DNA of 64,000 nt from Serpentinimonas raichei (GTDB taxonomy: Bacteria > Pseudomonadota > Gammaproteobacteria > Burkholderiales > Burkholderiaceae_C), in the NCBI RefSeq assembly GCF_000828895.1, contig NZ_AP014568.1, positions 1,805,858 to 1,869,857 on the forward strand, written 5' to 3'. This document shows positions 20,204-31,665 of this stretch, in pieces (positions within the stretch are counted from its first letter, which is position 1; each line of letters starts with the position of its first letter). The notes below the pieces were generated by a model that did no database searches, was not told the DNA's origin, and saw only the letters and a list, made by a program, of their open reading frames with translations. The position numbers and the translations under genes were made by a program.

Positions 20204-20595
20204 GGGTTTTGTTCCACCACCACAAAGCTGGCGGCATAGTCGCTCTCATCGCTGAGGCTGATGTGGGCGCGCAGCCCGCGGGTCTCGAACCACAGCAGCA
20301 GGCTGCCGTGCAGGTGCAGCGTGGGTGCGCCGCTGGGTAGGTTGAGGATTTCGCAAGCGCGCCATCTCATGGGCTGGCGCAAGCCCAGCCCGATGGCTTT
20401 GCTGAAGGCTTCCTTGGCGCTAAAGCGCGTGGCTAGGTAGCGCAGGCCGCGCTCGGGGCTGCGTGCGCTGCGCTGCTGCCAGATGGGCAGCTCCTGCGCG
20501 CCCAGGACGCGCTGGGGCAGGCGCTCGCCGTGGCGCTGCAGCGCGGCGCGCATGCGCCGGATGTCGCACACATCGGTGCCGATGCCAAAGATCAT
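20185..20595 (-). CDS. acpS: Holo-[acyl-carrier-protein] synthase
   Basis: AcpS attaches 4'-phosphopantetheine from CoA to the serine of ACP. The 136-residue protein begins [14 protein letters not shown], whose Asp binds Mg, and contains [15 protein letters not shown], the second family signature. The start at 20595 overlaps the pdxJ stop by four bases. Its substrate gene acpP lies about 13 kb away in the same strand block. Confidence 0.97.
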   Translation of the reverse strand: MIFGIGTDVCDIRRMRAALQRHGERLPQRVLGAQELPIWQQRSARSPERGLRYLATRFSAKEAFSKAIGLGLRQPMRWRACEILNLPSGAPTLHLHGSLLLWFETRGLRAHISLSDESDYAASFVVVEQNPCNTPL

Positions 20596-21416
20596 GGGGC
20601 GGGGTTGTCTTGGCTGCCGCTGGCAATGGCCGCCAGATAGGCCTGCACCGTGGCGCTGTAGCCAAGTTCGAGCGCATCGGCGATCAGGGCGTGGCCGATC
20701 GAGACTTCGGCCACCGGCGGCAAGGCGCGCAAAAAAGGCCCGAGGTTGGCGCGGTTTAGGTCGTGCCCGGCATTCACTGCCAGCCCGGCGGCGTGCGCGG
20801 CCTGCGCGGCGGCGGCGTAGCGCTGCAACTGTGCCTCCAGGGTGGCCCCGGCCGCTGCGTCGGATACGCAAGCAGCGGCATGCGCCGCCGCATAAGGCTC
20901 GGTGTAGAGCTCGACCCGCTGCGCCCCCACGGCCCGCGCCGCCGCCATCTGCTCCGGGTCGGGGTCCATGAACAGGCTCACGCGCACACCCAGCGCCCGC
21001 GCCTGCTCGATCAGCGGGCGCAGCCGCTCGGCGTCGGCGGGGAAGCTCCAACCGTGGTCGCTGGTGAACTGGCCCACGCTGTCGGGCACGAAGGTGAGCT
21101 GGTGCAGCGGCAGGCCGCGCGCGCGCACCTGGCGCGCCACCTCGAGCAGGTTGTGAAAGGGGTTGCCCTCGATGTTGTATTCGCGCTGCGGCCAGTGTTG
21201 CAGCAGCTCGGCCAGCTCGAACACATCGTGGGGGCGGATGTGGCGCTCGTCAGGCCGTGGGTGCACGGTGATGCCGTGCGCCCCGGCTTCTAGGCAGGCT
21301 TGCGCGGCGCGGCACACGCTGGGGATACCCAGATGGCGGCTGTTGCGCAGCAGCGCCACCTTGTTGAGATTGACCGACAGGGCGCAACGGGGGGCAAAAT
21401 CGACAGCGAGGGGCAT
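20592..21416 (-). CDS. pdxJ: Pyridoxine 5'-phosphate synthase
   Basis: It closes the pyridoxine ring from 1-deoxyxylulose 5-phosphate and 3-amino-2-oxopropyl phosphate. The 274-residue TIM barrel contains [15 protein letters not shown] near the N-terminus, the HPRPDERHI motif and the C-terminal NAGHDLN and [10 protein letters not shown] phosphate-binding loops. It belongs to the conserved rnc-era-recO-pdxJ-acpS order. pdxH, which acts next in B6 synthesis, is elsewhere in this window. Confidence 0.98.
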   Translation of the reverse strand: MPLAVDFAPRCALSVNLNKVALLRNSRHLGIPSVCRAAQACLEAGAHGITVHPRPDERHIRPHDVFELAELLQHWPQREYNIEGNPFHNLLEVARQVRARGLPLHQLTFVPDSVGQFTSDHGWSFPADAERLRPLIEQARALGVRVSLFMDPDPEQMAAARAVGAQRVELYTEPYAAAHAAACVSDAAAGATLEAQLQRYAAAAQAAHAAGLAVNAGHDLNRANLGPFLRALPPVAEVSIGHALIADALELGYSATVQAYLAAIASGSQDNPAP

Positions 21417-21508
21417 GGGCTAGGGGCCGGCAAGGGGATGGGGTTAAGGGTTGTCGAGCACAGATTCGAATTCGGATTCGGCTTGAGGCGTGGACAGCAG
21501 CGGCCGAT

Positions 21509-22303
21509 TCAGACCGGCACCGCCACCGCCCGGCTGCCCACGAAGCGCTGCACCTGCTGCGCCCAGCGCCGGGTCTGGAACTCGCGCACCCCGCTATGGT
21601 AGTGCAAGGCGGCGCGCAACTGGCGCCGCAAGGCCCCGCTGCGGTCTTGCTGGCACAGCGGCAGCAAGCTGGGCCAGACCGACACCTGCTGCAAGGCCGC
21701 GTGCAGCGCCAGCCAGTAAGGCGCGCTGCAGGCCGCCGTGCTGGCCGCATCGCCATCAGCCGCCGTGGGGGGCAGCTCGCACAAGCCGCCCTGCGTTTGC
21801 AACTGGTAGCGCGCCTCGGCGCGCAACGGCTGCAAGCTGGCGGCTTCGTGATCCAGCGGTGGCAACCAGCCCAGTTCGCGCAGCAGCAGCAACTCGAAGG
21901 CGCGCAACACCCCCGCCTGCGGTGCCCCGGCAGCGAGCAAGGCCAGCGCTTGCGCGTAGTGGTCGTACAGAGTCGGGTGCGGGTCTTCGCGCGCCAGCAG
22001 CTTGAGCAGCAATTCGTTCAGGTAGTAGCCCGCCAACAAGGCCTCGCCCGGTGGCAGCAACTGCCCGCCCTGCCATTGCGCCGCCTTGAGCGTGCGCACC
22101 TCGGTGGCTCCGCCCCAGCTCAGGTGCAGCGGCAACAGCGCCAGCAGCACCGAGCGAAATTGCGAAGTCGGGCGCTTCACCCCCTTGGCCACCAGCGCCA
22201 CGCGCCCGTGGTGGCGGCTAAACACCTCCAGGATCAGGCTGGCCTCGCTCCAGTCGTGGCGGTGCAGCACGAAGGACGGCTCCTCATGCACCCGCTTGTT
22301 CAT
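21509..22303 (-). CDS. recO: DNA repair protein RecO
   Basis: RecO loads RecA onto SSB-covered DNA with RecR. The 264-residue protein has the N-terminal OB fold (EPSFVLHRHDWSEASLILEVFSR, then GRVALVAKGVKR) and the helical C-terminal domain. It lacks the four-Cys zinc finger, as is usual in proteobacteria. It follows era after a 94-bp gap that holds a palindromic repeat, and precedes pdxJ by 92 bp. Confidence 0.95.
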   Translation of the reverse strand: MNKRVHEEPSFVLHRHDWSEASLILEVFSRHHGRVALVAKGVKRPTSQFRSVLLALLPLHLSWGGATEVRTLKAAQWQGGQLLPPGEALLAGYYLNELLLKLLAREDPHPTLYDHYAQALALLAAGAPQAGVLRAFELLLLRELGWLPPLDHEAASLQPLRAEARYQLQTQGGLCELPPTAADGDAASTAACSAPYWLALHAALQQVSVWPSLLPLCQQDRSGALRRQLRAALHYHSGVREFQTRRWAQQVQRFVGSRAVAVPV

Positions 22304-22344
22304 GGACGGAATTCAGCGCCGGGCTGTCCCAAGCTGAATTCACT

Positions 22345-22376
22345 CCCCCTCGGGGGGCAGCAAGCCGCTAAGCGGC
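22345..22376. repeat. Double-hairpin intergenic repeat between era and recO
   Basis: Two adjacent hairpins are visible: CCCCC/GGGGG around TC (22345-22356) and GCCGC/GCGGC around TAA (22364-22376), joined by GCAGCAA-like sequence. This composition is like an intergenic repeat I recall from other Comamonadaceae genomes; no second copy occurs in this window, so its repeat status is an inference. Confidence 0.45.
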
Positions 22377-22397
22377 GCAGCGTGAGGGCTGGCTCCA

Positions 22398-23555
22398 CTA
22401 CTCGTACCCAAAGGAGCGCACGCGGGCCTCGTTGTCGGCCCAGCCCGAGCGCACCTTGACCCACAGTTGCAAAAACACCTTGCCGCCCCAAAGTTTTTCC
22501 AAATCTTGGCGCGCTTCGCTGCCAATGCGCTTGAGCTTCTCGCCGCCCTCGCCGATCACCATGCCTTTGTGCCCTTCACGCTCGACCACGATGGTCGCGG
22601 CGATGCGGCGCAATTCGCCCTCTTGCGTGAACTGGTCGATTTGCACCGTGCTGGTGTAGGGCAGCTCGTCGCCGGTGAGCCGAAACAGCTTTTCGCGCAC
22701 CATTTCGGCCGCCATGAAGCGCTCGCTGCGGTCGGTCAGGGCGTCGGCGTCGTGCAGCCAGTCCTGCTGCGGCAGGTATCTTTCCACGATCCCCAGCAGG
22801 CGCTGCACATCGCGCGGGCTCTTGGCCGACATCGGCACGTATTCGGCGTAAGCGTGGCGCTGCTGCATCTGCAACAGCCACGGCGCCAGCTCGGCGCGAC
22901 TCTGCACGGCATCGAGCTTGTTGGCCAGCAGCAGCGTGGGTACTTTGGGCGGCAGCAGCGCCAGCACCTGCGCATCGGCCGGGCCAAAGCGCCCGGCTTC
23001 GACCACGAATACGATCAGATCGACCTCGGGCAAGGTGCCGAGCACGGTTTTATTCAGACTGCGGTTGAGCGCGTTGCCGTGCCGGGTCTGGAAACCGGGG
23101 GTATCCACGAACACAAACTGGCTTGCCCCTTGCGTGAGCATGCCGGTGATGCGGTGCCGCGTGGTCTGCGCCTTGGCCGAGGTGATGCTCACTTTTTGCC
23201 CCACCAGCGCATTGAGCAGGGTCGATTTGCCGACGTTGGGCCGCCCGACGATGGCCACCAACCCGCAGCGGCGCGACCCTGTGGGAGCGCTTATAGAGGT
23301 GCTGGCGTGGGGGCGGCCAGTCGGCGCACGGTCTGCCACACCACCCTGCGCCTCGACTGTTGCAGCGCCCTCGGGCGCACCCTCGGCCACACCCTCTTCG
23401 GCGGCACCACGCTCCTGCGCGCCCGGTTGTGGCTCAGGGGCTGGTGCGGCCGCCCCGGTGGGCAGCTTGCCCAAGGCCTGCGCCAGCATGGCCTCGAGTT
23501 CATCGGGGCTCTGGGGCGCGGGTGCGGCGCCAGTGGGGGGCTTGCGAGCGGTCAT
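22398..23555 (-). CDS. era: GTPase Era, with an unusual N-terminal extension
   Basis: Era is a GTPase with a KH domain that binds 16S rRNA and assists 30S maturation. The conserved part has G1 GRPNVGKS (104-111), G3 DTPGF, G4 NKLD and the C-terminal KH motif with [13 protein letters not shown]. About 95 residues precede G1, whereas the family usually has about 10; they are rich in Ala, Pro, Gly and Glu. The ATG at 23555 overlaps the rnc stop by four bases, which supports this start. Confidence 0.95.
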   Translation of the reverse strand: MTARKPPTGAAPAPQSPDELEAMLAQALGKLPTGAAAPAPEPQPGAQERGAAEEGVAEGAPEGAATVEAQGGVADRAPTGRPHASTSISAPTGSRRCGLVAIVGRPNVGKSTLLNALVGQKVSITSAKAQTTRHRITGMLTQGASQFVFVDTPGFQTRHGNALNRSLNKTVLGTLPEVDLIVFVVEAGRFGPADAQVLALLPPKVPTLLLANKLDAVQSRAELAPWLLQMQQRHAYAEYVPMSAKSPRDVQRLLGIVERYLPQQDWLHDADALTDRSERFMAAEMVREKLFRLTGDELPYTSTVQIDQFTQEGELRRIAATIVVEREGHKGMVIGEGGEKLKRIGSEARQDLEKLWGGKVFLQLWVKVRSGWADNEARVRSFGYE

Positions 23556-24262
23556 GGTGTATGGTTTTGGAGTTGTTGCAGCATCTGCGCCGCGGCGGCT
23601 TGTTCGGCGGCGCGGCGCGAACTGCCTGTGCCGCGCGCGCTCTGGCCGGTTTCGTGGATCTGGCACTGCACCTCGAAAGTCTGCACATGCGCTTGGCCCA
23701 TTGTGGCCACCACGGTGTAGAGCGGCAGCTTCATTTTGCGCCCTTGCAACCACTCCTGCAAGGCGGTTTTGGCGTCTTTGCCGTGTGCACTCTGGCCCGG
23801 GCGCAGGTCGGTGCCCGCGTACAGGCGGCGCACCAGCGCCTCGGCGGGGGAAAAACCGGCGTCCAGATAGACCGCCCCGAGCAGCGCCTCCAGCGCATCG
23901 GCCAAAATCGAGGGCCGCTGGCGTCCGCCAGAGCGCGCCTCGCCCTCGCCCAAGCGCAGCAGCTCGGGCAAGCCCAGCTCCAGCGCCAGCCGGTGCAGCG
24001 TGTCTTGCTTGACCAAGTTGGCGCGCGTGCGCGACAGTTCGCCCTCGTTGTGGCCATCCAGGCGCTGGTACAGCAGGGCGGTCACGGCCAAATTGAGCAC
24101 CGAGTCGCCCAGCAACTCCAGCCGCTCGTTGTGCTCGGTGGCAAAGCTGCGGTGCGTGAGGGCGCGCAGCAGCAAGCCGGAGTCGGCAAAACGATGCCCA
24201 ATGCGAGCCTGCAAAGCCAGCAGCGGCTCCAGCGCCGCCCCACCCACGTCGGCAGGTCGCAT
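23552..24262 (-). CDS. rnc: Ribonuclease III
   Basis: RNase III cleaves double-stranded RNA, including rRNA precursors. The 236-residue protein has the nuclease signature [13 protein letters not shown] and the second acidic motif [13 protein letters not shown], followed by a dsRNA-binding domain (about 160-233). It is coupled to era by a 4-bp overlap and overlaps the upstream DUF4845 gene by one base. Confidence 0.98.
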   Translation of the reverse strand: MRPADVGGAALEPLLALQARIGHRFADSGLLLRALTHRSFATEHNERLELLGDSVLNLAVTALLYQRLDGHNEGELSRTRANLVKQDTLHRLALELGLPELLRLGEGEARSGGRQRPSILADALEALLGAVYLDAGFSPAEALVRRLYAGTDLRPGQSAHGKDAKTALQEWLQGRKMKLPLYTVVATMGQAHVQTFEVQCQIHETGQSARGTGSSRRAAEQAAAAQMLQQLQNHTP

Positions 24263-24606
24263 CAGTGGCTGCGGCCCTGGTATCTGAGCAGCAAATAAGC
24301 CGGCCCAAACAGATGAATTTCTTCCTCGTACGCGAACGACACCAACAAGCGGTCGTTGTCGCGCGTGATGATCAGATCGGCACCCGTCACGGCATCGAAA
24401 TAGCCCACCGTGCGCGTGCGCTCAAAGGCCGTACGCACCTCGGCTGGGGTCTGGCCAGTTTCAGCGGCATGCCGCATGGCGCGCAAAACCGACTGGTATT
24501 CGATCACCGTGGGCGCCACCCGCGCCGCCAGCACGCCCAGCGCGGCCACCACAATGCCAATCAAAATGATGCCAAAAAAACTGATCCCACGCTGCTGACG
24601 CTTCAT
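24262..24606 (-). CDS. DUF4845 domain membrane protein
   Basis: The 114-residue protein has one N-terminal membrane anchor (about 8-28: [21 protein letters not shown] would be the core) and a small periplasmic domain. DUF4845 genes lie between lepB and rnc in most Burkholderiales, as here. Function is unknown. The gap to lepB is 57 bp, so it is probably part of the lepA-lepB-rnc-era operon. Confidence 0.88.
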   Translation of the reverse strand: MKRQQRGISFFGIILIGIVVAALGVLAARVAPTVIEYQSVLRAMRHAAETGQTPAEVRTAFERTRTVGYFDAVTGADLIITRDNDRLLVSFAYEEEIHLFGPAYLLLRYQGRSH

Positions 24607-24663
24607 ATTCGAGCTCCGACTGATGTGAATCCGGGCATCTTAATCAATCGCAGCCGCATTGCG

Positions 24664-25643
24664 TCACTCGAAAGCCCCAATGCGGCCCAGATCGCCAAAA
24701 TTCATCCAGACAAAGAAGGCCTTGCCGACGATATTGGCCTCGGGCACGAAGCCCCAGAAGCGCGAGTCGAGGGAATTGTCGCGGTTGTCGCCCAGCACAA
24801 AAAAGTAGCCCTCGGGCACAGTGCAGACCACGCCTTCGATGGTGTAGCGGCAGCGATCGCGGTGCGGAAAATCGGCCACGCCGGGGATGAAGGCCGGCAG
24901 GTTGGGGTCGATCAGGGTGCGCACCGTGCGCCCACCCAGGGTCTCGGCGTATTGCAGCGAGTAGCGCATCGAGTCCGGGTCGTAAAACTCCGGCAGCGGC
25001 TGGCGCGGCACCTCGACCCCGTTGATCGAGAGGCGTTTGTCGAGGTAAGCCACCTCGTCGCCGGGCACGGCCACCACGCGCTTGATGTAGTCCAAGTTGG
25101 GCTGTGGCGGGAAGCGAAACACCATCACGTCGCCGCGCTCGGGGGCGTTGTTGGGAAAAATTTTGGTGTGGATCACCGGCAGGCGCACGCCGTAGTGAAA
25201 TTTGTTCACCAAAATCAAATCGCCCACGAACAGCGTCGGCAGCATCGAACCAGACGGGATTTTGAAGGGCTCAAACAAAAAGGAGCGCAGCAAAAAGACG
25301 ATCAAAATCACTGGGAACAGCCCAGCGGTCCAATCCAGCCACCACGGTTGCAGCAGCAGCTTGTGCTGCGCCGACTCGATATCCACCGCGTCGCCCTTGA
25401 TGCCCAGCCGCGCCCACTCGGCCTCGCGCTGGCGCTGTTGCTCGACCAGTTGCTGTGCCGCCGCACGCCGCTGCGGCAAAAAATGCCAGCGCTCGGCCAC
25501 CCAGTAGGCCCCGGTCACCAGCGTAGCGAGAAACAACAGCAGCGAAAAATTGCCCTGCACCAGCCCCAAATACCAAGCCAGACCGTAGCTGCCAAAGGCC
25601 GCCAGCACCACCCCGGTGAGGGCGGCCATGCTCGATTCGCGGC

Positions 25644-25647
<4 letters not shown>
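24664..25647 (-). CDS. lepB: Signal peptidase I
   Basis: LepB removes signal peptides from exported proteins on the outer face of the inner membrane. The 327-residue protein has two N-terminal membrane spans, then catalytic Ser134 (PSGSMLP) and Lys189 ([13 protein letters not shown]), and the C-terminal [11 protein letters not shown] box. Its start overlaps the lepA stop by four bases. The lepA-lepB pair is an old, widespread operon. Confidence 0.98.
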
Positions 25648-27455
<1,808 letters not shown>

Positions 27456-27465
27456 GTAGGGGGGC

Positions 27466-27499
27466 AAACAAAACGGGCGCGCACTGGCAGACGCGCCCG
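27466..27499 (-). terminator. Hairpin with T run between mucD and lepA
   Basis: On the minus strand, CGGGCGCG (27499-27492) pairs with CGCGCCCG (27481-27474) over a 10-nt loop and is followed by GTTTTGTTT. This is a good rho-independent terminator for mucD. A TACAAT hexamer at 27537-27532 lies upstream of the hairpin, so if lepA has a promoter there the hairpin would act as an attenuator in its leader. Confidence 0.6.
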
Positions 27500-27611
27500 A
27501 GGCCTGCGCCAAAGGGGCAGGTCAACCCGCCATTGTACGGGCACGGCCACGGCGGGGAAGTGGGTGTAAGAGGGATAAGCGATGGCTGCGCTGGCTGGCG
27601 ATCAATCGATT

Positions 27612-29159
27612 TCAGGGGCGGATGATGGCGTGCAAGGTCCAGTCACCGCGGCGCACCAGCACGTTCACGGAACGGTTGGGAGGCACGGCAGTGGCCGCAA
27701 CCTCAAACTCGCGCACGTTGGCCACCGGGCGGTTGCCTACCGCCACGATCACGTCGTCTGGGCGCAAGCCGGCACGCGCCGCCGCAGCGCTGGCGGCCGT
27801 CACCCAAACCCCGCCTTCGATGCGCAAGCTGCGCCGCTCGGCCGCCGTGGGCTCACGCACGCTCAGGCCCAGACGCTGCGCCGCCGGGGTGGCGGCGGGG
27901 TCGGCTTCGCGCTCACCTGCCCTTGCCACGCGCTCATCCTCGAAGGCCGCCACGGTCACGGTTAAAGTGCGCTCGGCCCCTTGGCGCCAGACCCGCACCG
28001 GTACCCGGGAACCGGGCGCGGTGCCGGCCACGATGCGCGGCAAATCGGTCGAGCGCTCGACCGGTTTGCCATCGAAGCTCAACACCACGTCGCCCGGTTC
28101 GATGCCGCCACGCGCCGCTGGCGACTGATTTTCCACCCCTTGGATCAGTGCCCCGGTGGCGCGCGGCAGCCCCAATGAAGTGGCCAACTCGCGGTCCACC
28201 GCACCGATCGCCACCCCGATGCGGCCGCGCGTGACGCGACCGGTGGCGCGCAACTGGTCGGCTACCAGCATTGCCTCATCGATCGGAATGGCAAACGAAA
28301 TGCCCTGAAAGCCGCCCGACCGGGTGTAGATCATGTTGTTGATGCCCACCACCTCGCCGCGCATATTGATCAGCGGACCGCCCGAGTTGCCGGGGTTGAT
28401 GGCCACATCGGTCTGGATGAATGGCAGGAACTCACCGGTTTCGCGCTGGCGCGCACTGACAATGCCGGCGGTAACGGTGCTCTCGAGCCCGAAGGGGGAG
28501 CCGATGGCCATCACCCACTCGCCCACGCGCAAGCGCGACACGTCGCCGATGCGCACCGTGGGCAAGCGGGTGGCCTCGATTTTGACCACCGCGATGTCGG
28601 TGCGCCGATCGGCCCCCACCACCCGGGCCGAGAACTCGCGCCCGTCGGTGAGCGTGACGACGACCTCGTCGGCTCCTTCGACCACGTGCGCGTTGGTCAT
28701 GATGAAGCCGTCGGCACTCAGGATGAAGCCCGAACCCACGCCACGCGGCCGCTCGACCCCAGGCCCGCCTTGCGGGCCTTGCGGGCCACGCGGTCCGACA
28801 CCCGGCGGCATCGGGACGCCAAAGCGGCGGAAAAACTCTTCCATCAAATCGTTCGGCGCCGCAGGGCCAGCGCCTTGGCGCACGCGCTCGATGGTGCGGA
28901 TATTGACCACCGCCGGCCCGACCTGATCGACCAGCACCGTGAAGTCGGGCAGGCCGCGCACCTCCACCGGGGCGCTGACTGGGACGCTGCGTGCCGGTGC
29001 GGCTTGCGCCAGCGTGTTAGAGCCGACGGCACTGGTGGCGAGCGTGCCAGACTGCGCCTCGACCGCCTGCGGCTGCGCCAGCCAAAGCACGCCAACCAAT
29101 CCCAGTGCGGCCGCGCTGGCGGCGAGGTAGCGCCGGGTAGATTGCTTAATAGGGGTCAT
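27612..29159 (-). CDS. mucD: Periplasmic serine protease of the Do/HtrA family (MucD-like)
   Basis: This envelope protease and chaperone degrades misfolded periplasmic proteins. The 515-residue protein has a signal peptide (about 1-35), the trypsin-like triad His158 (TNAHVV), Asp188 (RRTDIAVVK) and Ser259 (GNSGGPL), and two PDZ domains (about 290-380 and 420-510). A Gly/Pro-rich loop (118-140) precedes the catalytic core. It is the last gene of the rpoE-rseA-rseB-mucD group and has its own heat-shock-type promoter. Confidence 0.96.
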   Translation of the reverse strand: MTPIKQSTRRYLAASAAALGLVGVLWLAQPQAVEAQSGTLATSAVGSNTLAQAAPARSVPVSAPVEVRGLPDFTVLVDQVGPAVVNIRTIERVRQGAGPAAPNDLMEEFFRRFGVPMPPGVGPRGPQGPQGGPGVERPRGVGSGFILSADGFIMTNAHVVEGADEVVVTLTDGREFSARVVGADRRTDIAVVKIEATRLPTVRIGDVSRLRVGEWVMAIGSPFGLESTVTAGIVSARQRETGEFLPFIQTDVAINPGNSGGPLINMRGEVVGINNMIYTRSGGFQGISFAIPIDEAMLVADQLRATGRVTRGRIGVAIGAVDRELATSLGLPRATGALIQGVENQSPAARGGIEPGDVVLSFDGKPVERSTDLPRIVAGTAPGSRVPVRVWRQGAERTLTVTVAAFEDERVARAGEREADPAATPAAQRLGLSVREPTAAERRSLRIEGGVWVTAASAAAARAGLRPDDVIVAVGNRPVANVREFEVAATAVPPNRSVNVLVRRGDWTLHAIIRP

Positions 29160-29202
29160 GGTGCTGGAACTCCGGGTGGCGATAAGCAAATGTGCGCTGT
29201 GT

Positions 29203-29231
29203 ACATTGGGCCACAGCAAGACCTTTTCAAG
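29203..29231 (-). promoter_or_regulatory. Near-consensus RpoH (sigma-32) promoter for mucD
   Basis: On the minus strand, CTTGAAA (29231-29225) is followed after 14 nt by CCCAATGT (29210-29203). The known RpoH consensus is CTTGAAA, 13-15 nt, CCCCATnT, so there is one mismatch. It ends 44 nt before the mucD ATG and lies in the rseB-mucD gap. Confidence 0.7.
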
Positions 29232-29233
29232 CC

Positions 29234-30289
29234 TTAACGCATGCGCTCCAGCGCCTGAATGTGCAGCAACAGGGTCTCGGGTGGCACCTCCCCCATCGCC
29301 GTCACCCAGTGCTCGGCCACGCGACGCGAGACCGAATGGGTGGCGCCTTCGGCCAACACCGCTTCTCGAGTGTGGCGCTGCGGGTTGAAAGTTTCAATGA
29401 AAAGCGACACCGAGGCCAGCCCGTCAGAGAAAATCCATTGCGCCATTGGGGCCGCTTGGGTATCTTGGCGCAGGTGCAAGCCCATAGCCTGAAAGCCGGG
29501 CACCTCGCTGCGCAGCCGCCACCCTTGCTCTTGGGCCGTGCTCGGGCGCTGCACCGGGTGCACGACTCGGTAACCGCTGGTCTGTTCGAACTGGCGCGCC
29601 AGTTGCTCCATGCGCACCGGCGCATCGAGCAGCAGTTCGGTAAACGCCACTTGCTCGAGCACGCGCCCTTGAGGGTTGCGGGTTTGCATCTTGAGCATCA
29701 AACCGGTGCGTTGCTCGGACCAAATCCGGTAGCCAAAGCGCAGCCCGTCGCCCGCCACAAAGTCCACCACCGTGGCTTCGAGTCCGGCCACCCGTTCGGT
29801 GCCTACCACGCGCGCGGTGTAAAACGCCTCGATGCGCCGATTGGGCGCACGCAGCAAGTCGGGGAACTGGCGCAAGGCTTCGCGCCGGTCTTTGTGCACC
29901 AGCTTTTGCGCGGGCAAAAAGATGGCCACTTCGTCGTTGCGGCGCATGGTGATGCGTGGCGCCCCCGTGAGCGCTTCGATGCGCTCGAACTGCTGCCGAC
30001 CGTCGCACACATGCCAAATTTTGGAGGACGCGATTTCGGTTCCGTTGGAGAACACAAAGGTGCCTACGTAGGCGCGGTTGCGTGACGCCTGGTGCAAGCG
30101 ATCCAACCAATACCCGATCGACTGCTGCGTGACCCCGGATTGGCTCGCGCCTGCGCTGCCGGCTGAAGCAGGTGCGACTGCAGCCGCACTTTGTGCGTGC
30201 ACCACCGACCCACCCAAGGCGAAGGTGAGCAGCGCCATCCCGGCAGCAACCCCCCCGACCCGGCGGCTGAGTAAACTGAGCGTATTCAT
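29234..30289 (-). CDS. rseB: Sigma-E regulatory protein RseB/MucB
   Basis: RseB is a periplasmic protein that binds the anti-sigma factor RseA and shields it from DegS. The 351-residue protein has a signal peptide (about 1-33, cleaved near VVHAQ) and the MucB/RseB N-terminal domain (about 60-230) followed by a C-terminal domain (about 245-350). Its ATG overlaps the rseA stop by one base. Confidence 0.93.
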   Translation of the reverse strand: MNTLSLLSRRVGGVAAGMALLTFALGGSVVHAQSAAAVAPASAGSAGASQSGVTQQSIGYWLDRLHQASRNRAYVGTFVFSNGTEIASSKIWHVCDGRQQFERIEALTGAPRITMRRNDEVAIFLPAQKLVHKDRREALRQFPDLLRAPNRRIEAFYTARVVGTERVAGLEATVVDFVAGDGLRFGYRIWSEQRTGLMLKMQTRNPQGRVLEQVAFTELLLDAPVRMEQLARQFEQTSGYRVVHPVQRPSTAQEQGWRLRSEVPGFQAMGLHLRQDTQAAPMAQWIFSDGLASVSLFIETFNPQRHTREAVLAEGATHSVSRRVAEHWVTAMGEVPPETLLLHIQALERMR

Positions 30290-30996
30290 CAGGGTGCCGA
30301 GTGATCGTAGGTGGCGTTGCGCAAGAAACCGACCGGCACGTGCAAGGCGTTCATGCCCCCGTGCTGCCGGTGTGCAGCCAACAGGGTATCGAGTTGTGGG
30401 TCGCGCCACATCAGCCCCTTGGCCGTCACCACGCCTTGCAAGCCAGCGGGCTCGGAGGACTGATCCGACACCGCCACCGCTTGCGGCGCCGGGGCTTGCG
30501 CCCATTGCTGCCCTTGGTCGGTGGCGACGCCACCCAACAAAAAAGACCACGACAGGGCCGCCATGGTGGCCACCGAAGCCAATCCAGCCACCATTTTCCA
30601 ACGAAACACGGCGTCGTTGGCGGCGGCTTGCGGGGGTGTCACGGTGGGCGCGGGCGCTGCCTCAACCGGACTCCGCGCCGGTGCGGGCTCTTGTGCCAAG
30701 CGGGCCAATACCGCGTCGGCAAATGCCGGGCTGGCCAGCGGCACCGGGCGCGCAGCCGAACCGCGCAGCGCCTCACCGATCCAGTGGTAGCGCGACCAGT
30801 CGGCGTACAGGTCGGTGGCGGCACCGGTGCCACTGCCCGCGTGGGCGGCTGTGGCCTGCGCCACGCGCTCGGGGGGGCACTCGCCATCGAGCAAGGCCGA
30901 CAACCACTCAAGCGGGGGCGCCGACGCCTCGTCGAATACGGGAGCGGCGTCGGTTGGGCCTGAATCGGCAGCCAGGGTGGAGGGCTTAGTTTGCAT
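30289..30996 (-). CDS. rseA: Anti-sigma-E factor RseA/MucA
   Basis: This inner-membrane protein holds RpoE inactive until envelope stress triggers its proteolysis. The approximately 235-residue product has an RseA N-terminal domain (about 27-85, LEWLSALLDGECPPE then DWSRYHWIGEALRG), a membrane span (about 145-165) and a periplasmic tail. The start is the ATG at 30996; an in-frame TTG at 31014 is possible. It follows rpoE by 33 bp. Confidence 0.9.
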   Translation of the reverse strand: MQTKPSTLAADSGPTDAAPVFDEASAPPLEWLSALLDGECPPERVAQATAAHAGSGTGAATDLYADWSRYHWIGEALRGSAARPVPLASPAFADAVLARLAQEPAPARSPVEAAPAPTVTPPQAAANDAVFRWKMVAGLASVATMAALSWSFLLGGVATDQGQQWAQAPAPQAVAVSDQSSEPAGLQGVVTAKGLMWRDPQLDTLLAAHRQHGGMNALHVPVGFLRNATYDHSAP

Positions 30997-31029
30997 GGTC
31001 GTGCGTTTTCTCAATCAGGTTGGGCCGCG

Positions 31030-31665
31030 TCACCAGCGCTTGCCCGTCTGGCGTTCCAGCATGGGCTTGATGCGTGCCGAAATGGCTTCACGGGCACGGA
31101 AAATGCGCGAGCGCACGGTCCCAATGGGGCAGTCCAGCGCCTGGGCAATTTCCTCGTAGCTGAGTCCTTCGATCTCGCGCAAAGCAATGGCTTGGCCCAA
31201 TTCCTTGGGCAAGGCCTCCATGGCGGCGTTGACGGCCAAGGCAATCTCCTTGCTTGCCAGCAACGATTCGGGCGTTTCGGCATCGGCTACTTGCCCATTT
31301 AGTTCGAGTTCTGGCGCGGAAGTTTCATCGTCTTCGGCACGCATCAGAGAACTCATCAAAATCACCGGGTCGCGCTTGAGCTCCATCAGCTGTTTTTTGG
31401 CGGTGTTGACCGCGATCCGATACAGCCAGGTGTAGAACTGCGACTCGCCCCGAAACTGGGCCAGCGCCCGGTAGGCGCGGATGAAGGTCTCTTGGGCGAT
31501 GTCTTCGACCAAGTTGGAGTCGCGCACCATGCGCCCGATCAGGCGCTCGACGCGGCGCTGGTACTTAACCACCAGCAAGCCAAAGGCGCGCTGATCCCCG
31601 GCCAGCGTGCGCTGCACCAATAGCAAATCGGCATCGGGAGGGGTAGCGGGGGCAGTTTCGGTCAT
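31030..31665 (-). CDS. rpoE: Extracytoplasmic stress sigma factor RpoE (AlgU)
   Basis: The 211-residue ECF sigma factor has region 2 (about 25-95, with DIAQETFIRAYRAL and TWLYRIAVNTAK) and region 4 (about 140-195, EIEGLSYEEIAQALDCPIGT). It should direct envelope-stress genes including its own operon. The 142 bp upstream contain a TATATT (-10-like) 20 nt before the ATG; no well-spaced sigma-E promoter was found there. Confidence 0.97.
   Translation of the reverse strand: MTETAPATPPDADLLLVQRTLAGDQRAFGLLVVKYQRRVERLIGRMVRDSNLVEDIAQETFIRAYRALAQFRGESQFYTWLYRIAVNTAKKQLMELKRDPVILMSSLMRAEDDETSAPELELNGQVADAETPESLLASKEIALAVNAAMEALPKELGQAIALREIEGLSYEEIAQALDCPIGTVRSRIFRAREAISARIKPMLERQTGKRW

Noticed and set aside
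21417..21508. Degenerate ATTCG triplet repeat between pdxJ and recO
   Set aside because: Only three imperfect units near 21465-21481 in a 92-bp gap; no symmetry or coding potential.
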